From: Fusobacterium sp.
GTDB taxonomy: Bacteria > Fusobacteriota > Fusobacteriia > Fusobacteriales > Fusobacteriaceae
Direction of reading: 5' to 3'
DNA length: 6,683 nt
Assembly: GCA_030527385.1 (NCBI GenBank)
Contig: JAUNAY010000066.1
Location: 1-6,683, forward strand
The notes beneath the pieces are model-generated. The model did not search any database. It was not told the origin of the DNA and worked only from the letters and a program-made list of their open reading frames with translations. Shown in pieces: positions 1-6,524 of this stretch. Position numbers and translations under genes: made by a program. How positions within the stretch are numbered: the stretch's first letter is position 1; every line of letters begins with the position of its first letter.

Positions 1-79
1 GATATATTAAAAAAATGAAATTTTCTTTACAAAAAAATGTATGTTAACTATTGTAAATGTATTAAAATTAAAAAAAATG

Positions 80-108
80 TTGACAAATAATCTTGGTACA
101 GGTATATT
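80..108 (+). promoter_or_regulatory. Sigma70-type promoter of the mutarotase gene
   Basis: The -35 box TTGACA (80-85) matches consensus exactly. It is followed by a 17-base spacer and the -10 box TATATT (103-108), one mismatch from TATAAT. An A-tract (70-77) just upstream could act as an UP-like element. The expected transcription start is near 115, so the palindrome at 115-132 would cover the start site. The leader up to the gene start at 171 holds no other gene, and positions 1-60 show only AT-rich sequence. Confidence 0.85.
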
Positions 109-114
109 AAAATT

Positions 115-132
115 ATTGGACACGAGTACAAT
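115..132 (+). promoter_or_regulatory. LacI-type operator upstream of the mutarotase gene
   Basis: ATTGGACACGAGTACAAT is an imperfect palindrome. Fourteen of its 18 positions agree with its own reverse complement, and the centre is CG, as is typical of LacI/PurR-family operators. It begins about 7 bases after the -10 box and so overlaps the predicted transcription start, a classic repressor position. A related 18-mer lies at 1525-1542 in front of the LacI-family gene (14 of 18 identical, with CGAG then ACAAT shared). That the encoded regulator binds here is inferred. Confidence 0.65.
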
Positions 133-158
133 AAAAAAAGCAAATGAAATTAAAACGC

Positions 159-164
159 AGGAGG
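159..164 (+). promoter_or_regulatory. Ribosome binding site fixing the mutarotase start
   Basis: AGGAGG sits 6 bases before the ATG at 171. An in-frame ATG at 144 has no ribosome binding site and would place a basic stretch (MKLKRRRIN) ahead of a well-formed lipoprotein signal peptide, so 171 is the better start. Confidence 0.9.
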
Positions 165-170
165 ATTAAT

Positions 171-1307
171 ATGAAAAAATTTGTTTTTGCTGCAATAATA
201 TCTGCACTTGTTTTGACAGGGTGTTCTTCAAATGAGGTTAGAAGAGCAGGAGTAGAAAGAAAAGTAACTTGGGAATATGCAGGAAGTTTACCAGCACAAA
301 AAGGGTTTGAACACAATATAGGAACAGCAGGAGTTTTATCAGGTGTTCTTGATGGAAAATATGTAGTAGTTGGTGGAGGAGCTAACTTCCCTTATGATTC
401 TGTTTTAAATGGAGGAGCTAAAAAACTTTATTCAGATGTTTATTTATTAGAAGAAAAAGACAATAAACTTGAAGTAGTTGAACATATAAATCTTGATAAT
501 GAGATAGGATATGGAGCATCTGTAACTGTTGAAAATGGAGTTTATTATATTGGAGGATCATCAAACGCTGATGCAGATAACGATATTTTATTCCTATCTA
601 TGAAAGATGGAAAATTGAATGTTGAAAAAGTAGGAGATTTACCATTTACTCTTCAAAATGGAACAGCAGTAGAAAACAATGGAAAACTTTATATTATGAG
701 TGGAAAACAAGGTGGAAAAGCTACTAATAAAATGTATTCATATGATCTTGCAACAAAAGAGGTTGTAGAATTAGCTCCAGTTCCTGGACCAGCTACAAGA
801 ACTCAAGCAGTTTCACAAGTTTTAAATGGAGATCTATATGTATTTAGTGGAGGAGATGCAATAGCATATACTGATGGATATAGATATGATTTTGACAAAA
901 ATGAATGGACATCAGTTGCTTCTGTTGAATTAAATGGAAAAGGAATATCTCTATTAGGAGCTAACTCTGTAAAATTAAATGACACAGAGATGTTAGTTAT
1001 TGGAGGATTTAATAAAGAGGTTTATGATAATGCTGTTGCAAATTTAGGAACTTTAAAAGGAGAGGAATTAGCTAAATTTAAAGCAGGATATTTTGGAGCA
1101 GATCCAGCTGAATTTAATTGGAATAGAGAAGTTTTAGTATATAATGCAGAAACTAATAGTTGGAAATCTTTAGGACAAGTTCCATTTGATGCACCTTGTG
1201 GAGAGGGACTTGCAGTTGTTGGAAACAAGATATTCTCTATAAATGGAGAGGTAAAACCTGGAGTAAGAACACCAAGAATGTATACAGGAACATTACTAGC
1301 TAAATAA
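171..1307 (+). CDS. nanM: N-acetylneuraminate mutarotase (epimerase), circularly permuted NanM-type lipoprotein
   Basis: This 378-residue Kelch beta-propeller protein probably interconverts the alpha and beta anomers of Neu5Ac outside the cytoplasm, helping uptake of sialic acid released by sialidases. Residues 1-18 form a lipoprotein signal with lipobox LTGC (Cys18 lipidated), followed by Ser-Ser. Kelch-like blades are visible at VVVGGGANF (65-73), YYIGGSSN, LYIMSG, LYVFSGG and MLVIGGF. INGEVKPGVRT near the C-terminus (E360, R366) matches INGEAKPGLRT of E. coli NanM, which holds the Glu and Arg I recall as important for activity. Blade order is permuted relative to E. coli NanM: the GGANF block, C-terminal there, is N-terminal here. 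This fits the known 'cyclically permuted mutarotase' family. The gene has its own promoter, operator and terminator, separate from the transporter operon. The family call is secure; substrate rests on family and context. Confidence 0.9.
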   Translation: MKKFVFAAIISALVLTGCSSNEVRRAGVERKVTWEYAGSLPAQKGFEHNIGTAGVLSGVLDGKYVVVGGGANFPYDSVLNGGAKKLYSDVYLLEEKDNKLEVVEHINLDNEIGYGASVTVENGVYYIGGSSNADADNDILFLSMKDGKLNVEKVGDLPFTLQNGTAVENNGKLYIMSGKQGGKATNKMYSYDLATKEVVELAPVPGPATRTQAVSQVLNGDLYVFSGGDAIAYTDGYRYDFDKNEWTSVASVELNGKGISLLGANSVKLNDTEMLVIGGFNKEVYDNAVANLGTLKGEELAKFKAGYFGADPAEFNWNREVLVYNAETNSWKSLGQVPFDAPCGEGLAVVGNKIFSINGEVKPGVRTPRMYTGTLLAK

Positions 1308-1334
1308 AAATAGAACAGTATAGTAAATATATAT

Positions 1335-1382
1335 AAATACACTCAAAATCTTAGTAATTTAAGATAATGGGTGTATTTTTTT
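1335..1382 (+). terminator. Intrinsic terminator after the mutarotase gene
   Basis: The arm AAATACACTC (1335-1344) pairs with GGGTGTATTT (1369-1378), 10 pairs including one G-T. An inner stem ATCTTA/TAAGAT extends the structure. A run of seven T (1376-1382) follows. This separates the mutarotase transcript from the regulator-transporter operon. Confidence 0.9.
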
Positions 1383-1480
1383 ATTGGAAAAAGATATTTT
1401 TAAAGAGATGTATACAAGTATGGTGTTTTTAAAATGTAAAAAATGTATTAATATAATTTAAAAAAAAAGAAAAAAAAACA

Positions 1481-1509
1481 TTGACAAAGAATAAAAGAAA
1501 AGATATTAT
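1481..1509 (+). promoter_or_regulatory. Sigma70-type promoter of the regulator-siaPQM operon
   Basis: TTGACA (1481-1486), a 17-base spacer and TATTAT (1504-1509) reproduce the design of the promoter at 80-108. A long A-rich tract (1460-1478) precedes it. A TATAAT at 1510-1515 also exists but would be 23 bases from the -35 box, so it is the less likely -10. No clear promoter or terminator is seen further downstream, so this one probably drives everything from 1563 to the window end. Confidence 0.8.
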
Positions 1510-1524
1510 TATAATTGGAGAGTT

Positions 1525-1542
1525 AATGAACGCGAGAACAAT
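1525..1542 (+). promoter_or_regulatory. LacI-type operator upstream of the regulator gene
   Basis: AATGAACGCGAGAACAAT agrees with the operator at 115-132 in 14 of 18 positions. It has the same CG centre and the same right half CGAGNACAAT. It lies about 10 to 27 bases past the predicted transcription start and ahead of the ribosome binding site, a place suited to autorepression. Its own symmetry is weaker (10 of 18 positions). A half-site-like ATTGGA also occurs at 1514-1519. Binding by the adjacent regulator is inferred. Confidence 0.6.
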
Positions 1543-1548
1543 TTTGAG

Positions 1549-1554
1549 AGGTGA
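1549..1554 (+). promoter_or_regulatory. Ribosome binding site selecting the GTG start at 1563
   Basis: AGGTGA ends 8 bases before GTG 1563, which gives normal spacing. The upstream in-frame GTG at 1551 lies inside this site, and the only purines before it (GAGAG) abut the codon. Starting at 1563 also gives MITQKEIAEKLGVS, the usual LacI-family beginning. Confidence 0.7.
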
Positions 1555-1562
1555 GATTTGTT

Positions 1563-2567
1563 GTGATAACGCAAAAAGAGATTGCAGAAAAATTAGGAGT
1601 TAGCAGAACAACAGTAGCTAGGGCAATAAATGGCAGTTCATTAATAAAAGATGAAACGAAAAAAAAGATTTTAAATCTAGTAAAAGAGATGAATTATGAA
1701 AAAAATCTAATAGGTAGTTCTTTGGCTGGAAGAAAATCTAAATTAGTATCTGCCTTAATGATTAAATCAAAAAACGAATTTTATACACAAGAGATAGTTA
1801 GAGGACTTGAAAATGCTGCTAAAGAGTATGGAGCATATAATTATAGAATAGAGATTGAAACAACAGATATTGATGATCCAGAAAGTCAAATATTAAGACT
1901 AAAAGAGATATTAGATACAAAAGATATAGATGGCATAATAATTACGCCACTAGATAATATAAAAACATATGAGATATTAAAACCATATTTAAAAAGAATA
2001 AAAATAATCTCTGTTGGGATTAAATTACACGATGAGATACCACATATAGGTCCAGATCATAAAAAACAAGGTAAAATTGCTGGTGCTATAATGAGTAGTT
2101 TGCTAAGAGATAATGAAAAGCTTTTGGTTTTAAACAATGGAGATGACAGAATATCATCAAAAAATTATCTTGAGGGGTTTGTAGAGAGAGTTTCACAAAC
2201 TGATATTAAATTGCAAGGACCATTGATTGGAAACGGAATAGATAAAAGTATAGAGTTGATTAGTGATGTTTGTTCAAGAGATGATATAAAAGGAATTTAC
2301 ATAAATAGATATGCTCAAGAAATTTTGGAAAAATTGCCAAAGAAAATTTTGAAAAATAAAAAAATAGTAACAAATGGAATAAGTAAAAATTTAAAGAGAT
2401 TGTTAAAAAAAGGAATTGTTACTGCTACCGTAATGGAAGAGATTGCCACTGAGGGATATGATGCAGGAAAGAAAATGTTTGATATTTTATACAGAGACAA
2501 AAGCTATGAAGCTGAATGGGAAGTTTCAAAATCACATATTCTATTTCTTGAAAACTTAGAGGGATAA
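1563..2567 (+). CDS. LacI-family transcriptional regulator, probable repressor of the sialate locus
   Basis: The 334-residue protein has normal LacI/PurR length. Residues 2-24 form the helix-turn-helix (TQKEIAEKLGVSRTTVARAI), with recognition helix near SRTTVARAIN. The hinge around 48-59 contains GSSLAGRKS, with Leu54 where the minor-groove leucine of PurR lies; this suits an operator with a central CG. Residues from about 62 form a periplasmic-binding-protein-like effector domain, with DIDGIIITPLD (121-131) typical of the sugar-binding subgroup. It is the first gene of the siaP-siaQM operon and is preceded by a candidate operator shared with the mutarotase gene, which suggests autoregulation and control of both units. 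The effector is unknown; sialic acid or an amino-sugar intermediate is a guess. Well-known sialate regulators are GntR or RpiR types, so a LacI type is less usual. I assign no symbol. Confidence 0.88.
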   Translation: MITQKEIAEKLGVSRTTVARAINGSSLIKDETKKKILNLVKEMNYEKNLIGSSLAGRKSKLVSALMIKSKNEFYTQEIVRGLENAAKEYGAYNYRIEIETTDIDDPESQILRLKEILDTKDIDGIIITPLDNIKTYEILKPYLKRIKIISVGIKLHDEIPHIGPDHKKQGKIAGAIMSSLLRDNEKLLVLNNGDDRISSKNYLEGFVERVSQTDIKLQGPLIGNGIDKSIELISDVCSRDDIKGIYINRYAQEILEKLPKKILKNKKIVTNGISKNLKRLLKKGIVTATVMEEIATEGYDAGKKMFDILYRDKSYEAEWEVSKSHILFLENLEG

Positions 2568-2618
2568 AATTTTTAATTAAAATATAAACTTATACTAAAA
2601 ACAGATGGAGGTTTAACT

Positions 2619-3605
2619 ATGAAAAAATCATTAAAAGCATTAGGATTAGGAATGTTATTTGGAGTTATGACAACAGCAGCACTTGCGGCAGAATTTGATC
2701 TTAAAATGGGAATGGTTGCAGGAACATCATCAAATGAATACAAAGCAGCAGAATTTTTTGCTAATAAAGTAAAAGAAGATTCAAAAGGAAGAATTGAAAT
2801 TGCTCTTTTCCCTAATGGACAATTAGGAGACGACAGAAGTATGATAGAGCAAATCGCAGGTGGAGCTTTAGATTTCACATTTACTGAAATTGGAAGATTC
2901 TCAATATTCTATCCTGAAGCAGAAGTATATGTACTACCTTATATGATTAAAGATTTTGGACACGTTCAAAGAGCTACTTTTGACACAGAGTTTGGACAAA
3001 ATCTTATGAAAAAAGTTCACGATGATTTAGGAATTACAATTCTTTCTCAAGCTTATAATGGTACTAGACAAACTACATCAAACAGAGCAATCAACAGCCT
3101 TGCAGATATGAAAGGACTTAAACTAAGAGTGCCAAATGCTCCAGCAAACTTAAACTTTGCAAAATATAGTGGAGCAGCTCCTACACCAATGGCATTCTCT
3201 GAAGTTTATCTAGCTCTTCAAACAAACTCTGTTGATGGACAAGAAAACCCATTGTCAGCTGTAAGAGCTCAAAAATTCTATGAAGTTCAACCATACCTAG
3301 CTATGACTAACCACATATTAAACGACCAACTATATGTAGTAGGAAATATGACTATGGAAGAGTTACCAGAAGATTTACAAAAAGTTGTAAAAGATGCAGC
3401 TGAAGCAGCAGCTAAATATCATACTCAATTATTCGTAGATGAAGAAGCTAACTTAAAAGATTTCTTTAAACAAAATGGTGTAACAATTACTGAACCAGCT
3501 TTAGGAGATTTTGAAAAAGCAATGCAACCAGTTTATGATGAATATATCAAGAAAAATGGAGCAGTTGGTGAAGATGCTATAAAACAAATTAAAGCAGTTA
3601 AATAG
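2619..3605 (+). CDS. siaP: TRAP transporter sialic acid-binding periplasmic protein SiaP
   Basis: SiaP is the high-affinity periplasmic receptor of the SiaPQM TRAP system. The 328-residue precursor has a Sec signal peptide, with likely cleavage ALA|AEF after residue 23. It resembles H. influenzae SiaP along its whole length, with long shared runs such as NGTRQTTSNRAIN and GLKLRVPNA. Ligand-pocket residues correspond at constant offset (precursor minus 23): R170 (the carboxylate-binding Arg147), R150 (Arg127), N210 (Asn187), E90 (Glu67), D72 (Asp49), R93 (Arg70) and F193 (Phe170). One differs: Asn10 is Val33 here. The start is supported by GGAGG seven bases upstream. It follows the regulator by 51 bases and precedes siaQM by 29, with no terminator seen. 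It uses more C-ending codons (TTC, AAC, CAC) than the regulator, consistent with high expression. Confidence 0.96.
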   Translation: MKKSLKALGLGMLFGVMTTAALAAEFDLKMGMVAGTSSNEYKAAEFFANKVKEDSKGRIEIALFPNGQLGDDRSMIEQIAGGALDFTFTEIGRFSIFYPEAEVYVLPYMIKDFGHVQRATFDTEFGQNLMKKVHDDLGITILSQAYNGTRQTTSNRAINSLADMKGLKLRVPNAPANLNFAKYSGAAPTPMAFSEVYLALQTNSVDGQENPLSAVRAQKFYEVQPYLAMTNHILNDQLYVVGNMTMEELPEDLQKVVKDAAEAAAKYHTQLFVDEEANLKDFFKQNGVTITEPALGDFEKAMQPVYDEYIKKNGAVGEDAIKQIKAVK

Positions 3606-3622
3606 TTGAAGTAAATTAGTTT

Positions 3623-3630
3623 AAGGTGGG
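3623..3630 (+). promoter_or_regulatory. Ribosome binding site fixing the siaQM start
   Basis: AAGGTGGG lies 4 bases before ATG 3635. The in-frame GTG at 3626 is inside this site and has no site of its own. Starting at 3635 gives MKILDKLEEW, which aligns with the MKYINKLEEW start of H. influenzae SiaQM and gives the same 616-residue length. Confidence 0.8.
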
Positions 3631-3634
3631 AAAA

Positions 3635-5485
3635 ATGAAAATATTAGACAAATTAGAAGAATGGGTAGGAGGAACACTTTTTGTAATAATGTTCATCGTA
3701 CTAGTAATGCAAATTGCAGCTAGACAAATATTTGGGACGCCTCTTATGTGGAGTGAAGAATTATCAAGCTTGATATTTACATATGTTGGAATGTTAGGAA
3801 TTAGTATGGGAATAAGAAGTCAACAGCACGTACTTATTGACTTTCTATTTACAAGATTTTCTCCTAAGGTTCAAAAAGTATTGTTTACTTTTTCACAAAT
3901 AATTATATTTATATGCCTTATTTTTATGGGTTATCTTGGAAATATACTATATCAAAAAAAATGGATATTTGAACTTGTATCATTAAAAATTTCGGCAGGG
4001 TGGATGTATCTTGCCCTACCAATAGTAACTATTTTAATGATGGTTCGTTTCTTCCAAACATATAAAGAAAACTATGATAATAAAAAAGTATTAATTCACC
4101 CATATGTATTTGTAGGAGCATTAGTAGCAATAATTGGATTAATAGTTTATGATCCAAAAATATTCAAAGTTTTAAAACTATCAAGTTACTATAAATTTGG
4201 AGAGATGTCAGGATTTGTAACTATTGCAGTATGGCTTATAATGATATTTACAGGTGTGCCTGTTGGTTGGTCATTAATGGCAGCAACACTATTCTATTTT
4301 GCTGTAACTAGATGGAATGTACTTTATTTTGCATCAGCAAAACTTGTAGATAGCTTAAATAGTTTCAGTCTTTTAAGTGTACCGTTCTTTGTATTAACAG
4401 GAATATTGATGAATGGTTCGGGAATTACAGAAAGAATATTTAACTTTGCAAAAGCATTATTAGGACACTATACTGGAGGAATGGGACACGTAAACGTAGC
4501 AGCTTCTCTTATCTTCTCGGGAATGTCAGGATCAGCAATAGCAGATGCTGGAGGATTAGGACAACTTGAGATTAAGGCTATGAGAGATGAGGGTTATGAT
4601 GACGATATTTGTGGAGGAATTACAGCAGCTTCTTGTATAATTGGACCATTAGTTCCACCTAGTATAAGTATGATAGTTTATGGAGTTATTGCAAACCAAT
4701 CAATTGCAAAATTGTTCCTTGCTGGATTTGTTCCAGGAGTTTTAACAACAATAGCCCTAATGATTATGAACTATTTTGTTTGTAAAAAAAGAGGATATAG
4801 AAAAGCTAAAAAAGCTACTTTTAAAGAACAAGTAGAAGCTTTCAAAAAATCTTTCTGGGCATTACTTACTCCATTCATTATAATTGGAGGTATTTTCTCT
4901 GGAATGTTTACTCCAACAGAAGCAGCAGTAATTGCAGCACTATACTCTGTTTTCTTAGGAGCATTTATCTATAAAGAACTTACTATAAAATCATTCTTTA
5001 AACACTGTGTTGAAGCAATGGCAATAAGTGGGGTAACAGTTCTTATGATTATAACTGTTACATTCTTTGGAGATATGATAGCTAGAGAACAAATAGCTAT
5101 GAAGATAGCAGAAGTATTTATAACTTATGCAAGTTCTCCACTTACAGTTCTTGTAATGATTAACTTATTACTATTATTCTTAGGAATGTTTATAGATGCT
5201 TTAGCACTTCAATTCCTAGTATTACCAATGCTTATACCAGTAGCAGAGCAAGTTGGAATCGATTTAGTATTCTTTGGAGTAATGACTACATTAAATATGA
5301 TGATAGGAATTCTTACTCCACCAATGGGAATGGCACTATTTGTAGTTGCACAAGTTGGAAAGATGTCAGTAAGTACAGTTACAAAGGGAGTTGTACCATT
5401 CTTATTACCAATATTCTTAACATTGGTATTTATAACAATATTCCCAGGAGTTATAACATTCCTACCTAATTTAATTATGGGATAA
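3635..5485 (+). CDS. siaQM: Fused TRAP transporter membrane protein SiaQM (small plus large subunits)
   Basis: This inner-membrane protein imports the sialic acid delivered by SiaP using the sodium gradient. The Q domain (about 1-150) has four membrane segments and carries LEEWVGG and MWSEELSSLIFTYVGMLG. A linking hydrophobic segment (about 155-173) joins it to the M domain (about 190-616) with its many helices and re-entrant hairpins. TRAP large-subunit signatures are SGMSGSAIADAGGLGQ (295-310), GPLVPPS (337-343), FTPTEAA (425-431), FIDALALQ (519-526) and ILTPPMG (559-565); the Ser-rich and Asp521 regions are those tied to sodium binding in the family. Resemblance to H. influenzae SiaQM is very high throughout. 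Fusion of Q and M is normal for this subgroup, although some bacteria encode them separately. It sits 29 bases after siaP. Confidence 0.96.
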   Translation: MKILDKLEEWVGGTLFVIMFIVLVMQIAARQIFGTPLMWSEELSSLIFTYVGMLGISMGIRSQQHVLIDFLFTRFSPKVQKVLFTFSQIIIFICLIFMGYLGNILYQKKWIFELVSLKISAGWMYLALPIVTILMMVRFFQTYKENYDNKKVLIHPYVFVGALVAIIGLIVYDPKIFKVLKLSSYYKFGEMSGFVTIAVWLIMIFTGVPVGWSLMAATLFYFAVTRWNVLYFASAKLVDSLNSFSLLSVPFFVLTGILMNGSGITERIFNFAKALLGHYTGGMGHVNVAASLIFSGMSGSAIADAGGLGQLEIKAMRDEGYDDDICGGITAASCIIGPLVPPSISMIVYGVIANQSIAKLFLAGFVPGVLTTIALMIMNYFVCKKRGYRKAKKATFKEQVEAFKKSFWALLTPFIIIGGIFSGMFTPTEAAVIAALYSVFLGAFIYKELTIKSFFKHCVEAMAISGVTVLMIITVTFFGDMIAREQIAMKIAEVFITYASSPLTVLVMINLLLLFLGMFIDALALQFLVLPMLIPVAEQVGIDLVFFGVMTTLNMMIGILTPPMGMALFVVAQVGKMSVSTVTKGVVPFLLPIFLTLVFITIFPGVITFLPNLIMG

Positions 5486-5516
5486 AAATAGATAAAAGAT
5501 AAGAGAGGGAAATCAA

Positions 5517-6491
5517 ATGCCATTAAGTGTAGATATGCCATTAGAACAGTTGAAAAAATATGAGGGAAGCAGTCCAAAACCTAAAGATTTTAATGAATAT
5601 TGGAAAGAGGCTTTAGATGAATTAAAAGAACTTCCTAAAAACTTTAGAATAGAAAAAAATGAGTTTGAGACTCCATATTGTGAGTGTTTTGATATGTATT
5701 TTCAAGGTGTTGAAGATGCAGAGATTCACGTAAAATTTTTGAAACCTAAAAATGTAAAAGATGGAGAAAAAATTCCAGCAATATTAGAGTTTCACGGATA
5801 TGGAGGTTGTAGCAAAGATTGGACATATAAATTGCCATATGTAGCTTGTAAGATAGCAGTTTTTTCTATGGAATGTAGAGGACAGATGGGAGATTCAACT
5901 GATAGTTTTGGAGAAGATAATCACTTTAGAACTTGTAATCTGATTAGAGGGGTGATGAATCCTAAAAATCTGTACTATAAAAAAGTATTTTTAGATGCTG
6001 TAAGATTGGCTGAAATAGTGATGGAATTTGATTTTATAAACAATAAAAGTGTAGGAACAATGGGCTATTCTCAAGGTGGGGGAATAGCTCTTGCTCTTGC
6101 AAGTTTAAAAAAAGATATTAGATCTGTATTTGCAGTGTATCCATTTTTAAGTGACTATTATAGATGTTGGAATATGGATACAGGGGCAGCATATGAGGAG
6201 ATAAAAGATTATTTTAGACAAAGAGATCCTCAACACAAAAAAGAAAAAGAGTTTTTTAATAATTTAGGTTATGTAGATATACAAAATATGGCACCTTGGA
6301 TAGAGGCAGAGGTTACAATGACAACAGGATTAATGGATAAAACTTGTCCTCCGTCAACACAATTTGCAACATATAACAAGTTAAATTGTAAAAAGAAACA
6401 TCTTATATTTCCAGAGTATGGGCACGAAGATATGCTAAATGGATTACACGATGAAAATATATTGTGGGCGTTAAAGCTTTTGGAAGAATAG
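5517..6491 (+). CDS. CE7-family (acetyl xylan esterase-like) carbohydrate esterase, probable cytoplasmic sialate O-acetylesterase
   Basis: This 324-residue alpha/beta hydrolase has the length of CE7 acetyl xylan esterases/cephalosporin C deacetylases. It shows the oxyanion-side HGYGG (93-97), the CE7 RGQ motif (121-123), the nucleophile elbow GYSQGG with Ser185, an acid in TGLMDKTCPPS (Asp274) and the catalytic His303 in YGHED. A complete Ser-Asp-His triad is therefore present. No signal peptide is visible, so it should act in the cytoplasm. Its place between siaQM and a ROK kinase suggests that it removes O-acetyl groups from imported sialic acid, doing the job of NanS-type esterases with an unrelated fold; that role is inferred. 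True xylan deacetylation is unlikely in this context, but acetylated amino sugars are possible substrates. GAGAGGGA (5503-5510) supports the start, and the gap from siaQM is 31 bases. Confidence 0.88.
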   Translation: MPLSVDMPLEQLKKYEGSSPKPKDFNEYWKEALDELKELPKNFRIEKNEFETPYCECFDMYFQGVEDAEIHVKFLKPKNVKDGEKIPAILEFHGYGGCSKDWTYKLPYVACKIAVFSMECRGQMGDSTDSFGEDNHFRTCNLIRGVMNPKNLYYKKVFLDAVRLAEIVMEFDFINNKSVGTMGYSQGGGIALALASLKKDIRSVFAVYPFLSDYYRCWNMDTGAAYEEIKDYFRQRDPQHKKEKEFFNNLGYVDIQNMAPWIEAEVTMTTGLMDKTCPPSTQFATYNKLNCKKKHLIFPEYGHEDMLNGLHDENILWALKLLEE

Positions 6492-6513
6492 ACTTTTTTT
6501 AGTTTGAAAAACA

Positions 6514-6518
6514 AGGAG
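6514..6518 (+). promoter_or_regulatory. Ribosome binding site supporting a TTG start for the kinase
   Basis: AGGAG lies 6 bases before TTG 6525. No in-frame ATG precedes the glycine-rich motif. From 6525 the protein reads MKIVGIDIGGT, the standard ROK-kinase beginning, so the TTG start is well supported. Confidence 0.8.
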
Positions 6519-6524
6519 ATAAAA

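Noticed and set aside
95..106. GGTACA-GGTATA tandem resembling the GGTATA repeats bound by E. coli NanR, next to the -10 box
   Set aside because: E. coli NanR is a GntR-type protein and no such regulator is seen here. One repeat is imperfect, the other overlaps the -10 box, and the second promoter lacks the motif.
144..170. Upstream in-frame ATG extending the mutarotase by nine residues
   Set aside because: It has no ribosome binding site, and the extension would disrupt a normal lipoprotein signal that begins at 171 with AGGAGG at ideal spacing.
1022..1342. Minus-strand open frame of 106 codons inside and past the mutarotase gene
   Set aside because: It is antisense to a clear Kelch gene, has no recognisable domain, and its 5' part lies in the terminator leader. 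It is a frame shadow.
1411..1424. GTATACAAGTATGG, a possible regulator site upstream of the second promoter
   Set aside because: It is a short, AT-rich, imperfect repeat found once and not shared with the first promoter.
2568..2618. Possible separate siaP promoter (TATACT at 2591) and small AT palindrome (ATTTTTAATTAAAAT)
   Set aside because: No -35 box at suitable distance, and the palindrome is weak A/T pairing without a stable stem. Read-through from the upstream promoter is the simpler view.
5209..5577. Minus-strand open frame of 122 codons across the siaQM/esterase junction
   Set aside because: It is antisense to strongly conserved SiaQM sequence, and its product is a low-complexity hydrophobic string typical of antisense membrane-protein frames.
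6492..6512. T-run after the esterase stop codon as a terminator
   Set aside because: No stable GC-containing stem precedes the T-run, and a kinase gene with its own ribosome binding site follows at once.
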